A stretch of 58,255 bases of DNA from JAEYFP01 sp964566545 (GCA_964566545.1 CAZMIX010000009.1:1-58255), one strand, 5' to 3'. Shown: positions 8,135 to 17,194, numbered from the stretch's first letter. Program-made: numbers and translations. Notes: generated by a model from the sequence alone, not told the origin.

Positions 8135-8208
8135 GTTTGCCGTTCAATTGTCTGCGTGTCCTCCGGCAACTGTATTGATTGTGGCCAATTATTTATAGAT
8201 ACAGCGGC

Positions 8209-8237
8209 TTGTCAGATCGTATTCTGTTGCGTATAAT
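8209..8237 (+). promoter_or_regulatory. Sigma-A promoter of the moxR operon
   Basis: TTGTCA at 8209-8214 and TATAAT at 8232-8237 with a 17-base spacer, 55 bases before the MoxR start codon. Confidence 0.7.
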
Positions 8238-8291
8238 AAAGGTAAATAGAGGGTGACGGACGTTACTTTGTAGACCTATGAGGAGGGTGGT

Positions 8292-9245
8292 ATGGAGATT
8301 CGGGAAGATTACGAGAAGTTACTGGCAATACAAGAGAATATTCAAAAGGTTATTATTGGGAAAGAAGACACAATCGAGCTGATTTTGACAGCGCTGCTTG
8401 CGGGCGGGCATGTGCTTTTGGAGGACACGCCGGGGACGGGCAAGACGATGCTGGCAAAGACGCTGGCGGGCTCAATTGATGCGGACTTTTCGAGAATTCA
8501 GTTTACGCCTGATTTATTACCTGCGGATATCACCGGGCTGAATATTTATAATCAAAAGGAAGGCCGGTTTCAGTTTGTAGAGGGGCCTGTGATGACGAAT
8601 ATCCTTTTGGCGGACGAAATAAACCGGGCGACGCCAAGGACACAGTCAGCGTTGCTGGAGGCAATGGAGGAGAGGCAGGTTACGGTTGATGCAATGACAA
8701 GGAAATTGGCCGAGCCATTTGTTGTTATTGCGACCCAGAATCCGATCGAAACTGCCGGAACCTTTCCCTTGCCGGAGGCGCAGCTTGATCGGTTTATAAT
8801 GCAGCTTTCCATGGAGTTTCTGACAGCTGAAGAGGAGCTTAAGTTAATTGACCGTTTTCAAAAGGAGCAGCCGCTTGAAAGGCTTTCCGCTGTCTTGAGT
8901 AAGGAAGACATTTTGAAGCTGCGTGCACAGGTGCGCGAGATTTTTGTACATGCGCAGCTAAAGGAATATATTGTACAGCTCATACAGGCTACAAGGAAGC
9001 ATCCGGCGATCGCCCTTGGTGTCAGTCCGAGGGGGACATTGGCGCTTTTGCATGCGGCGCAGGCTTATGCGCTTGTTAAAGGACGGGATTATGTGCTGCC
9101 GGAGGATATCAAGAAGCTGGCGGTTCCGGTGCTTGCACACCGGATGATTTATTATACGGGTGAAGGGATGAAGCAGAAAACAGCTCCGCTGTCAGAGATA
9201 CTTGCTTCCATAGAAGTGCCGAGCGAGGAATGGGGTAGAAGATGA
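8292..9245 (+). CDS. MoxR family AAA+ ATPase
   Basis: A 317-residue AAA+ chaperone-like ATPase. Walker A is GTGKT near residue 40 (EDTPGTGKTML), Walker B is LLADEINRA near 105, and the sensor region IATQNP lies near 147. MoxR ATPases act with DUF58 and transglutaminase/DUF4129 proteins, probably remodelling protein complexes at the membrane. The start has AGGAGG upstream. It overlaps the DUF58 gene by 4 bases, so they form one operon. Confidence 0.95.
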   Translation: MEIREDYEKLLAIQENIQKVIIGKEDTIELILTALLAGGHVLLEDTPGTGKTMLAKTLAGSIDADFSRIQFTPDLLPADITGLNIYNQKEGRFQFVEGPVMTNILLADEINRATPRTQSALLEAMEERQVTVDAMTRKLAEPFVVIATQNPIETAGTFPLPEAQLDRFIMQLSMEFLTAEEELKLIDRFQKEQPLERLSAVLSKEDILKLRAQVREIFVHAQLKEYIVQLIQATRKHPAIALGVSPRGTLALLHAAQAYALVKGRDYVLPEDIKKLAVPVLAHRMIYYTGEGMKQKTAPLSEILASIEVPSEEWGRR

Positions 9246-10369
9246 AGCTGCTGATCGCATTTGCATGCGGCGCATTGTTGTATTTTTTACAAGGCTATCT
9301 GTACAAATATTTCTGGGAGAAGGGTCTGGTAATCACGGTCAGCTTTGCGGATGACGTGGTCAGGGAGGGTTGTGCGACAGCGCTGATTGAGACGATCAGT
9401 AATAAAAAATTTCTGCCGCTTCCGGTTTTGCAGATCAAATTTGCGATTACGCGCACATTCCTTTTTCCAAAACAAAAAAATACGGCGGTTACGGACCAGT
9501 ATTACCGGAATGAGTTTTTTTCGGCTATGCCTTATCAAAAAATTACGCGCACTTATCCGTTTATCTGCAGCCGTCGCGGCTGTTTTCAGATGACAGGCAT
9601 GGATGTCATCTGCAAGGATTTTTTTATGACGCGTATGATGCTAAAATCCCTGACACATCCATCCGTAATTTATGTGCTCCCAAGAAGATTAAGACAGCTT
9701 GAAATACCGACAGAGGCGGAACATCTGTTAGGCGAGCTTGTCAAACAGATTCACCGGAATGAGGATCCGTTTGAGTTTGCGGGGATTCGTGAATATCAGC
9801 CATATGACAGCATGCATAGTATTAACTGGAAAAGTACGGCTCGGATGGGGAGCCTTCAGGTCAATACGTTTCACACAACCTTTTCAAAGAAACTCGTTCT
9901 TCTTCTGAATTTGGACTGCAATGCGATGGCTCATGCAGACGAACTGCAGGAAGAGGGCATCCGAATTGCGGCTTCACTTGCGGCTCAATTGATTCACGAA
10001 AAAATACCGGTTGCTTTTTATACAAACGGCAAGGATCTTATTACGAAGGAGCCCTGCCGGATCGAGGCGGGATCGGACGGTCTGCACGTTAGAAATATCG
10101 AGATCGCGCTGGCTCGGATCGATATTGGACAGAAGCCGTCGTCTTATTTGGAGTTGCTTGACAGATATATTAAGCCTGAGTGCGATTCAGTGGAGTATCT
10201 TCTGATTTCAAATTACCGGAAAAAGGATTTGTGCGAAAAATATGCCGCTCTAAAAAAGCAGGGGTATTCTGTGAAGCTTTTAATCCCTGAGTTTAAGGCG
10301 GTTTCTTTGGAGGATTTCCTAACGGCGGCAGAGGGAATTGTGAAATGGACGGTAAAGGATGATCACTAA
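9242..10369 (+). CDS. DUF58 domain protein
   Basis: A 375-residue protein. A hydrophobic N-terminus (residues about 2-20) probably anchors it to the membrane. The DUF58 signature, FAGIREYQPYDSMHSINWKS, lies around residues 177-200, with a von Willebrand-A-like fold after it. The ATG overlaps the moxR stop by 4 bases. DUF58 proteins are the usual partner of MoxR ATPases; the molecular role is not established. It overlaps the next gene by 11 bases. Confidence 0.9.
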   Translation: MKLLIAFACGALLYFLQGYLYKYFWEKGLVITVSFADDVVREGCATALIETISNKKFLPLPVLQIKFAITRTFLFPKQKNTAVTDQYYRNEFFSAMPYQKITRTYPFICSRRGCFQMTGMDVICKDFFMTRMMLKSLTHPSVIYVLPRRLRQLEIPTEAEHLLGELVKQIHRNEDPFEFAGIREYQPYDSMHSINWKSTARMGSLQVNTFHTTFSKKLVLLLNLDCNAMAHADELQEEGIRIAASLAAQLIHEKIPVAFYTNGKDLITKEPCRIEAGSDGLHVRNIEIALARIDIGQKPSSYLELLDRYIKPECDSVEYLLISNYRKKDLCEKYAALKKQGYSVKLLIPEFKAVSLEDFLTAAEGIVKWTVKDDH

Positions 10370-11582
10370 AAAATATGTTATTTGTGCGGATTTATTAAAT
10401 TTACTTATGCTTTTTCTGCTGAGCGTCATCATTTCCTGGTGCTGCGTGGTTGGAATAAGCGGATCCTTTTATGCGGAAGCGGCCGCAGGGATGGCCGTGC
10501 TGCTCGTGCTCCTTTATCTGCTCAGACTGTATGTGAAAAATTTGTTTTTATATATCGCATTGCATGTCGTGCTGTTCGCAGTTCTTTTTACTCTTCCGCT
10601 GCCAGTTATCGCCGCGGCTGAACTGATTGCGTTTCTCATTGTTTTTACCATCACCGATTTTGCGTTTTGGACGGATGCGACGCTGCACGGATTTTATTAT
10701 GTCCATGTATCCTGTTGTCTGTTTTTTTTAATGGCATATGCTTACGGAGGTTACAAGGACGCACAGGAAATGCAGAGTGCGGCATATGTTATGGGCATTT
10801 TATTTTTGGGTCTGTATTTCCTGCGGCTGTATTTTGAAAACGGAATCAAGTTTTCAAAGGAGAAACAGATGAATGAAGAAGTGCCGCTTAAGCAGATGTA
10901 TGCGCAGAGCGTAAAGCTGATCCTGCCGCTTGTCGGAATTTTTGTAGTGTGCATGTTCCTTATTCAGTCTAAAACACTTGCTGATTTCCTGCTGACGGTA
11001 CTTAGGTTGATTGTGGAGAAAATTATTTATTTTATCAATTGGCTTATTTCCATATTGCCGCGCATAAAAGGAGCAAATATAGCGATATCTGAATTGCCGG
11101 AGGAGCTGTTTTTTGCAGCGGATGCGCCTCCGTACTGGGTGCAAATGCTTATCCGGCTTTTAGAAATGTTTATTAGCGCAGCTATTGTCGGTTTCCTGAT
11201 TTTTATTTCGCTCAGAGGCGTGTACCGCTTTTTCAGAACTTACCTGCTCCGAAATGGAAGAGAGGAGCACTTGCTGTTCTATCAGGACATGAGTGAGAAG
11301 AGGGAATGGATTTCAGAAAAAAAGGAGCAGACGGATAAACACCTGTTTGGGCGTCTTTCCGGCGCGGAAAAGATTCGGAGATTATATAAAAAGAAGATTC
11401 GTGCGCTGGAGCGCAGTGGGTACCGGATCAACCGCTCTGATACGCCAATGGAGCGGGCGGCGGATGTGTATGAAAGCCGGGGCGAGGATATTCTGGAAGC
11501 CACAGCAGTTTATGAAGAAGCGAGGTATGGAAATGATTTGGTGTCCGAGGAGACAGTACGAAAGATGAAAAGCTGTCTGTAG
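10359..11582 (+). CDS. Membrane protein of the MoxR-DUF58 cluster, DUF4129-like tail
   Basis: A 407-residue membrane protein. Hydrophobic segments lie at about 12-30, 38-55, 62-85, 87-105, 145-162, 188-205, 210-235 and 270-290. A cytoplasmic tail (about 295-407) contains a GAEKIRRLYKKKIRALERSG segment and a TPMERA motif, like the DUF4129 region that usually ends transglutaminase-type proteins in MoxR operons. No transglutaminase core is present, so this is a reduced version. It overlaps the DUF58 gene by 11 bases. Confidence 0.72.
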   Translation: MITKKYVICADLLNLLMLFLLSVIISWCCVVGISGSFYAEAAAGMAVLLVLLYLLRLYVKNLFLYIALHVVLFAVLFTLPLPVIAAAELIAFLIVFTITDFAFWTDATLHGFYYVHVSCCLFFLMAYAYGGYKDAQEMQSAAYVMGILFLGLYFLRLYFENGIKFSKEKQMNEEVPLKQMYAQSVKLILPLVGIFVVCMFLIQSKTLADFLLTVLRLIVEKIIYFINWLISILPRIKGANIAISELPEELFFAADAPPYWVQMLIRLLEMFISAAIVGFLIFISLRGVYRFFRTYLLRNGREEHLLFYQDMSEKREWISEKKEQTDKHLFGRLSGAEKIRRLYKKKIRALERSGYRINRSDTPMERAADVYESRGEDILEATAVYEEARYGNDLVSEETVRKMKSCL

Positions 11583-11618
11583 TCTGATTTTGGAGAGGAA
11601 TGTGGGGAATAAGTAGTT

Positions 11619-12290
11619 ATGAAAATTTATGTGGCGGATATTACAATTGCGGAACTGGAATATTTAGAGGCACATGTTTCTGCTGACAGAATCGAACGAA
11701 GCAGAAAATATAAGGCGGAAATTGACCGCCGCCGGTCTTTGGGTGTGGAGGTGCTGCTTAACTATGCTTTGCAGGAAACCTATCCATTTTTGTCTGTTCC
11801 GGTCAAGCTTGAAAAGGATGTGCACGAGAAGCCGCACCTACTTTCTTTTTTTGACCGGACGCAGAGCTTTGAGCCTGATCGAATTGAGTTCAGCCTTTCT
11901 CATTCCGGCAGCTATGCGGCTTGTGCAATCGCTCCCGTGCCCGTCGGTATCGATATTGAGCGGCACAAGAGTGATAATGCCGGCGTCGCAAGACGGTTTT
12001 TTACACGCGGCGAATGCGAGGATATTACGGATGACGAGCGCTTTTATCTCTACTGGACGTTAAAGGAGAGCTTTTTGAAGGCGGTGGGACAGGGGTTAAG
12101 CCTCCCAATGAATTCCTTTTCGGTGATACTGAACGGCAAAGAGAAGCCGGCTACTTATGTGCATCAGGTTAACGACCACGCCTATTTTGGAAAGCTTTAT
12201 GAAATGGAAGCAGGCTATTCCCTTGCGGTTTGCGCACAGGATCTTTCCGATTTCCCGCCGGAGATTATTCGTGTAAAACTGCAGGAGTAA
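11619..12290 (+). CDS. 4'-phosphopantetheinyl transferase, Sfp type
   Basis: A 223-residue enzyme that would transfer phosphopantetheine from coenzyme A to a carrier protein. The metal-binding VGIDIERHK motif lies near residues 109-117, and the conserved WTLKESFLKAVGQGL motif near 146-160. The length fits the Sfp/Gsp class rather than the shorter AcpS. It follows the MoxR cluster by 36 bases. No carrier protein, PKS or NRPS gene is in the window, so it may serve the fatty-acid carrier protein. The start has GGAGAGGA further upstream, so the spacing is loose. Confidence 0.9.
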   Translation: MKIYVADITIAELEYLEAHVSADRIERSRKYKAEIDRRRSLGVEVLLNYALQETYPFLSVPVKLEKDVHEKPHLLSFFDRTQSFEPDRIEFSLSHSGSYAACAIAPVPVGIDIERHKSDNAGVARRFFTRGECEDITDDERFYLYWTLKESFLKAVGQGLSLPMNSFSVILNGKEKPATYVHQVNDHAYFGKLYEMEAGYSLAVCAQDLSDFPPEIIRVKLQE

Positions 12291-12317
12291 TTTTGCATAT
12301 TTGGATCCCCTAACTAC

Positions 12318-12346
12318 TTGACAAGTTTTCTTTTTTCCTTTAGAAT
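12318..12346 (+). promoter_or_regulatory. Promoter of tRNA-Pro
   Basis: A consensus TTGACA at 12318-12323 and TAGAAT at 12341-12346 with a 17-base spacer, 43 bases before the tRNA. Confidence 0.75.
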
Positions 12347-12388
12347 ACAAAATGCTGGTAAGCTTACTGAAATAGATTTTCCGCAAAC

Positions 12389-12463
12389 CGGGGTGTGGCT
12401 CAGTTTGGCTAGAGCGCTATCTTAGGGAGGTAGAGGCCGCGTGTTCGAATCACGTCACTCCGA
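12389..12463 (+). tRNA. tRNA-Pro (anticodon AGG)
   Basis: A 75-base cloverleaf. The 7 bp acceptor stem is 12389-12395 with 12456-12462 (one G:T pair). The D stem is GCTC/GAGC. The anticodon stem is CTATC/GGTAG around loop TTAGGGA, giving anticodon AGG. The T stem is GCGTG/CACGT with TTCGAAT. CCA is not encoded. A34 is unusual for bacterial tRNA-Pro. Confidence 0.93.
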
Positions 12464-12470
12464 CTATAAG

Positions 12471-12516
12471 AAATCCTCATAAATGCTGATAAAATGGCAT
12501 TTGTGAGGATTTTTTA
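12471..12516 (+). terminator. Terminator of tRNA-Pro
   Basis: A 16 bp stem with one G:T pair (12471-12486 with 12497-12512), a 10-base loop and a T run. Confidence 0.85.
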
Positions 12517-12548
12517 TTTGTTCTTCAGCTGTATTGAATTGAAAGCTG

Positions 12549-12698
12549 TTACTCCCCGCCGGGGCCATCCTTACGGGGAACTTCATCAGGGATGACATCT
12601 TTCGGCAAATCTTCTTTCGGAATATTACCGTCGTCATATAGATCCTTATCCGCCGACTGTTTATTTTTTTGTGTGGCAGTTAAATTATCTTGATTCAT
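12549..12698 (-). CDS. Small hydrophilic protein, 49 residues
   Basis: A short reading frame beginning MNQDNLTATQKNK and ending KDGPGGE. It is rich in Asp, Glu, Lys and Pro, with a repeated IPKEDLPKD / IPDEVPRKD pattern in the second half. It has no membrane segment. The start is supported by AAAGGATGG about 8 bases upstream. It lies between the tRNA-Pro terminator and the polymer-forming protein gene, on the latter's strand and 151 bases downstream of its stop. I do not recognise a family; the ribosome binding site and clean frame make it a likely real gene. Confidence 0.5.
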   Translation of the reverse strand: MNQDNLTATQKNKQSADKDLYDDGNIPKEDLPKDVIPDEVPRKDGPGGE

Positions 12699-12849
12699 CG
12701 CGTACCATCCTTTCAGGGATAGAGTGCGCAGTTAGGAAGAAAAATATGCGGAAAATACCCAAAAGTTTAGGGATAAAATTAAATTTCTTCATTAAATGCA
12801 CACTCCGCACCTACTAAAGGGGAGGACGTCGGGCAAATGGGGGTTGCCG

Positions 12850-14013
12850 TTACTCGGCAGGCAGTTTCTTTGGCTGCGAGTTTTTGATTCCTGCATAGCA
12901 TAGCTGAATGAGATAGCCAAGCGTAAAGATGATGCAGGCAAAAGTCAGAAGTCCGCCCAGGAAAGGAACAATTTTGAGAAATACAAGGATTGCGGTTCCG
13001 AGTAGTGAAGCAAGCCACGGATGCAGCGTTTTAAATACAATTCTTCCGACTGCAGCGCCCGTAAAAGTAACGGAAAAGAACAGGATCGGAAGGATGAGCA
13101 GGGTCAGCAGCCCCGCGAACGGCAATCCAATGTAGGTGATGCAGAGCAGGAGGATGGCAACCGGAAGGGCAACGAGCGTAATCGCGCCGGAGCCAAGCAT
13201 GACTGCCGGATTGGCCATCAGCATTGTACCGGAGCCGTCGAGCGCTTTGCCGAATACAAGACAGAAAATAAAGGCGATGAGCACAAGTGCCGGGATCCAA
13301 TATAATCGTGAAAGAAGCTTATGAGCTATTTTTGCGCCGATCGATATTTTTTCTGCGGCATTTTCCAAATCTGTCTGCTTTTCAAAATTCAGGTTGATAA
13401 TTGAGGCATCTTCATCTACGCTGGGCTCTTTTGTAGATTGGACAGTCAGCGTGCCTTCGATAACTGCATTCGGTCCGATCGTCACTTTTCCGGCAGAAAT
13501 CAGAGCGTCTCCTGTGACTGTTCCATCAATCGTCACATTTTCGGAAAAAACTTTTAAATCGCCGCAGGTGCCGTTAAAGGAAACACTCTGTGCGAACAGG
13601 ATCGCCGCATCGGCGGTAACGTCATGGCCAATGTTGATGGAATTGCCGGCAGCTGTGATGTTATTGTCAACGGATGTGCCGGCGACGTCGATCGAGTAGC
13701 CTGCGGCGCGCAGGCTGCCCGCAATTGCGGTGTCGCTGACAGAAAGAAGATAACCGGCAACCAGGACATCCTGATCAATGATGGAGCCGATGATTTGGCA
13801 GTTGTTCCCGGCCATATAAATATCTTTTTTGACTTCTGTATCATTCATTGTTGTGGCTTCGCCCGAATAGAACCTGTTTCCGACACTGTCGGTATAATCG
13901 GTATCAATAAGTGCTGCGGGTTCCTCTGCTTTTACGGATGTATGTGGTACGAGAAGTATAGCTGCGGCTGCCGTAAGCAGCACTGCCATTGTAAGGCGCA
14001 AGTTTTTTTTCAT
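12850..14013 (-). CDS. Secreted polymer-forming (bactofilin-like) membrane protein
   Basis: A 387-residue protein. A signal peptide (residues 1-29, hydrophobic core ending in SVKA) precedes a repetitive region (about 45-195) of short beta-strand units, such as VKKDIYMAGNNCQIIGS and FSENVTIDGTVTGDALISAG. This resembles the right-handed beta-helix of polymer-forming cytoskeletal proteins. Four or five membrane helices follow (about 238-258, 270-295, 300-325, 335-360 and 362-380). The helix would sit outside the cell. A scaffold role in the envelope is inferred. It is divergent from the acyltransferase gene. Confidence 0.8.
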   Translation of the reverse strand: MKKNLRLTMAVLLTAAAAILLVPHTSVKAEEPAALIDTDYTDSVGNRFYSGEATTMNDTEVKKDIYMAGNNCQIIGSIIDQDVLVAGYLLSVSDTAIAGSLRAAGYSIDVAGTSVDNNITAAGNSINIGHDVTADAAILFAQSVSFNGTCGDLKVFSENVTIDGTVTGDALISAGKVTIGPNAVIEGTLTVQSTKEPSVDEDASIINLNFEKQTDLENAAEKISIGAKIAHKLLSRLYWIPALVLIAFIFCLVFGKALDGSGTMLMANPAVMLGSGAITLVALPVAILLLCITYIGLPFAGLLTLLILPILFFSVTFTGAAVGRIVFKTLHPWLASLLGTAILVFLKIVPFLGGLLTFACIIFTLGYLIQLCYAGIKNSQPKKLPAE

Positions 14014-14054
14014 GTTTCAATCCCCTTCATAAAAATAGTATTGTTAATAAAGTA

Positions 14055-14083
14055 AGTATAGCAGAAAATTTTTGTAATGTAAA
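14055..14083 (-). promoter_or_regulatory. Promoter of the polymer-forming protein gene
   Basis: On the minus strand TTTACA (14083-14078) and TATACT (14060-14055) are 17 bases apart. The -35 region overlaps a TGTAATG element (see 14071-14119). Confidence 0.6.
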
Positions 14084-14119
14084 AATACGGATGTCATGAA
14101 ATTGCATTACAAATGTAAT
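14071..14119. promoter_or_regulatory. Candidate shared operator with TGTAAT/ATTACA repeats
   Basis: TTTGTAATG at 14071-14079 is the inverted copy of CATTACAAA at 14105-14113. ATTACA-AA-TGTAAT at 14106-14119 is itself a 6-2-6 palindrome. The elements sit at the -35 region of the minus promoter and just upstream of the plus promoter, so one regulator could control both genes. Sequence pattern seen; function inferred. Confidence 0.4.
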
Positions 14120-14124
14120 TTTTG

Positions 14125-14153
14125 TTTACGGATCAGGAATATTTCGTTACAAT
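14125..14153 (+). promoter_or_regulatory. Promoter of the acyltransferase gene
   Basis: TTTACG at 14125-14130 and TACAAT at 14148-14153, spacer 17. Confidence 0.5.
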
Positions 14154-14184
14154 AGATGGGAGAAGGAGGAGGAATCCGTAAAAT

Positions 14185-15300
14185 ATGATGGATTTCGATA
14201 ATGAAAATATGGAAAATGACAATCAAATAATTAAGTATGAGGAGCAGCAGAAATTGCGGCAGACGGGGCCGGATATCGTCAGGACGATCGCTGCCGTATT
14301 TGTTGTTGCCGTCCACTTCTATTTAAACTGCGGCTACTATTCGACACCGCTGCAGGGCGGTGTTCTGTTTCTAATGACGATATCCAGATGGCTGTTCTTA
14401 ATCTGTGTACCGCTGTTTATGATATTGACCGGCTATTTTAAATCGGAAAAAACATTGAGCATGGTGCATTATAAGAGTCTGCTTCCTGTTCTTGCTTCTT
14501 ATATTGTAATATCTGTTATTAAGGTCTTTGCGAGCAATTATGTATATGGCAAGGTTTATACGTTTGAAATCGCACTTAAGAATATTGCAAATTATCAGAT
14601 TGCATGGTATGTCGGTATGTATTTATCAGTGATGGCGCTGATTCCGTTTTTAAATCGGCTTTGGAAGGCGCTCGTATCAAAGAAAGAAAAACAGCTTCTA
14701 ATCGGCTCTCTGGCATTTGTATCTACATTGTATCCGGTATTTCTTTATATTGTACCCTCTTATTGGCAGATGCTTTATCCATTTGTCTATTATTATCTTG
14801 GCGTTTATTTTAAAGAATACCGACCGAAGGTGAAAAAGCTATGGCTTGTGCTCCTCACGTTTGTCATTGTAATGGGGGAGGCGGTCACCTCTTTTGTTCT
14901 TGCGGACGGAAAAAGCTTTATTTGGAATGTGCTTGGACCGGTGGACAGCGGATATTCGACGATTACCGTAGTTATTTGCGCCGCCTCGGTATTTTTGCTT
15001 TTTTACGATGTGGAAGTAAAGACGGGCTGGATCAGGAGAGTATTTCAAAAAATATCGGAAGTCTCTCTGGAAATTTATTTATTTACGGGTGTATATGATG
15101 CGATTGTATTTTACTATTTAAAGAAAATTGTTTGGGAAACGGAGGATTTCTTCTGGTGGTTCTTTGTAACGGTGCCGTTAAGCTTTCTTTTGGCGTGGGT
15201 ATCCTCGATGCTGTTAAAGCTGGTTTTTAAAATTATCAGGGAGCACGCGCTGAAGCCAGCATATAAGATGCTTATGGAACGGAAAAAAAGCAGGCGGTAA
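14185..15300 (+). CDS. Acyltransferase-3 family membrane protein
   Basis: A 371-residue polytopic protein of the acyltransferase-3 family, which moves acyl (often acetyl) groups onto cell-surface sugars or peptidoglycan. After a charged N-terminus, the first helix contains DIVRTIAAVFVVAVHFYLN, including the family's essential His. About ten membrane segments follow, with ICVPLFMILTGY near residue 75. No extracytoplasmic SGNH domain is attached. It is preceded by GGAGGAGGA and divergent from the polymer-forming protein gene, suggesting a shared role in the envelope. Confidence 0.88.
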   Translation: MMDFDNENMENDNQIIKYEEQQKLRQTGPDIVRTIAAVFVVAVHFYLNCGYYSTPLQGGVLFLMTISRWLFLICVPLFMILTGYFKSEKTLSMVHYKSLLPVLASYIVISVIKVFASNYVYGKVYTFEIALKNIANYQIAWYVGMYLSVMALIPFLNRLWKALVSKKEKQLLIGSLAFVSTLYPVFLYIVPSYWQMLYPFVYYYLGVYFKEYRPKVKKLWLVLLTFVIVMGEAVTSFVLADGKSFIWNVLGPVDSGYSTITVVICAASVFLLFYDVEVKTGWIRRVFQKISEVSLEIYLFTGVYDAIVFYYLKKIVWETEDFFWWFFVTVPLSFLLAWVSSMLLKLVFKIIREHALKPAYKMLMERKKSRR

Positions 15301-15323
15301 ACCCGGCCGAAAAGAAGCACCCG

Positions 15324-17090
15324 TTAATTATTATAGATGATAAACTGGTTCTTTCCGCCGCTCTTGGCCTGATAAAGCACATGATCGGCCATTTGGAATA
15401 TAGTGTCATAGGTAGTTTCCGATGTTACAAATACAATCCCAATGCAGACGGTTGCAGAAATACCGGTCGGCGATTTTTTAATCAGCCGGTTGAGCTGGCT
15501 GCATTTTTGACGGACAAAATCAGTGGAAGGGATATCCTTTAAATAGGCAATAAATTCGTCACCTCCGATACGGCCGAGTATATCGGAGCTTCGGAATGTA
15601 TGTCTTAAACTGTCACTTAAGTGAATAAGCATTTGGTCACCTGCCAGATGCCCATAAGTATCATTAATGTTTTTAAAGTTATCGCAATCCAGAAGAAGGA
15701 ATGCGTCTGTTGTAAGGGGAGATTTGTGCTGCATGCTTTTAGAAATAAACTCCTTTGTAGTTGCGGCATTGTACAAGCCGGTTAATCCGTCCGCCTGTGA
15801 TTTGAAGAGCAGTCGTTCTTTTTCTGCCGTCTCTGCGCTGATATCAAGCAGCTTTCCAATGATGATGTCAGGTTCTCCATTTTTTTTAAAGATACAGGAG
15901 TTGACAGCCCTGAAGACCCCCTCCTCATTTTCCGAAAGAGGCAGGATGATTTCCTGAGAATAGCCGTCGTCTTTGACATGCAGAAGCATTTCCTTAAGCG
16001 CCGTTTCGGAGTCCTGCCGCGCATGTGGTGTCTGAAACAGAGCAATACATTTTTCGGATAGGTTAAGGCAATCCGTATCTTCAAAATACTCATATAAATA
16101 CTCATTAGAAAGGCTGGACAGCTGCTCATAGCGAAGATTTTGCGTTTTAAGCTTTTTGTTCGCTTTTATATAAGAGGCAGTCAGGAAGAGCAGGGTAGAA
16201 AAAATGACAGCAGCAGCCGCGAACAGTTCTCCGCCATAAATTTCGATCAGCATGGAAGGGTTTATATTGCGATCAGTATATGCCATCGCCTCCAAAGTCA
16301 GCTTTTCCATTTGAATTTTGTCAATATCATTCAGTGATTTATTGATAATTGAAAGCAGAAGACTGTTTCCCTGCGAGATACCAATACAATAATTTCGGGA
16401 TTCTTTTTCAATTGGCACCATAACGATATTATTATAGTTTTTATGAAGTGTGTAAAATAATACAGAAAAGGAGTTGCCGTAGCTGTAATCTGCTTTGCCG
16501 CTATTGACGGCATCCAGACATTCCTCTCTCGTACTATAATAAATTGTATTTTCCTCTTTTACTCCGTCAGGAAGAGAACCACCCCTGACAGCGGCAAAGA
16601 TCCGTCCGCTTAAGTCGTCCGGTTTTATCGAAGAATTCAGGCATAGAATGGTTTTACTTTCCAGATAGGGGTCGGACAGCAGCATATCTTTTGGGGCATA
16701 GACACGTTCCGCACCTAAAAAAATATCATAATCACTTTCAAGTGCTTCGGAAAGCGAATCGTACAGCTCATATTCAAACGTCAGTCCGGTTAGAACTGAG
16801 ATTTCTTTCAGCAGGAGCGGAGAAACGCCCTGCATATCGCCATTCTCATCCTGATAGATAATAGGTGCGATACCCCGAATGGAGATCGCTTTAACAACCT
16901 TTTTTTCGTCGATATAGGTCAGCTCCTCCTTGGTAAAAGCAACATCGGCACGTACGGAAACAGCTGTACATAAAAAGAAAAATACATTCAGAACTAATGC
17001 AGCAGTTATCCATATCCGCGGCCGCTTTTTATCGTATTGAAACATCAATTTTCCTTTCAATCCTGATAGATAATAGTTACCATTTCTCAT
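15324..17090 (-). CDS. Solute-binding/GGDEF transmembrane diguanylate cyclase
   Basis: A 588-residue sensor that would make cyclic di-GMP. A signal anchor is at about 24-48. An extracellular family-3 solute-binding domain follows (about 58-268), then a membrane helix (about 283-305), a linker/PAS-like region (about 320-415) and a C-terminal GGDEF domain. The catalytic GGDEF is at 509-513, and the inhibitory I-site RSSD at 500-503 is intact, so product inhibition is expected. ATG at 17090 has GGAG upstream; ATG 17045 also has a good site (GAAAGGA). It probably senses an amino acid or similar solute. Confidence 0.92.
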   Translation of the reverse strand: MRNGNYYLSGLKGKLMFQYDKKRPRIWITAALVLNVFFFLCTAVSVRADVAFTKEELTYIDEKKVVKAISIRGIAPIIYQDENGDMQGVSPLLLKEISVLTGLTFEYELYDSLSEALESDYDIFLGAERVYAPKDMLLSDPYLESKTILCLNSSIKPDDLSGRIFAAVRGGSLPDGVKEENTIYYSTREECLDAVNSGKADYSYGNSFSVLFYTLHKNYNNIVMVPIEKESRNYCIGISQGNSLLLSIINKSLNDIDKIQMEKLTLEAMAYTDRNINPSMLIEIYGGELFAAAAVIFSTLLFLTASYIKANKKLKTQNLRYEQLSSLSNEYLYEYFEDTDCLNLSEKCIALFQTPHARQDSETALKEMLLHVKDDGYSQEIILPLSENEEGVFRAVNSCIFKKNGEPDIIIGKLLDISAETAEKERLLFKSQADGLTGLYNAATTKEFISKSMQHKSPLTTDAFLLLDCDNFKNINDTYGHLAGDQMLIHLSDSLRHTFRSSDILGRIGGDEFIAYLKDIPSTDFVRQKCSQLNRLIKKSPTGISATVCIGIVFVTSETTYDTIFQMADHVLYQAKSGGKNQFIIYNN

Positions 17091-17166
17091 TGGTTATCTC
17101 CATATTTTCTTTCAGTATTATAGTATTATACTATAAACGAAACAATTTAGAAATAGATAAGTGAAT

Positions 17167-17194
17167 TGGGAGTCAAACAGTGGGAGTCAAACAG
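17167..17194 (+). repeat. Perfect tandem 14-bp duplication
   Basis: TGGGAGTCAAACAG occurs twice head to tail (17167-17180 and 17181-17194), upstream of the tRNA-Leu promoter. It looks like a recent slippage duplication. Confidence 0.9.
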
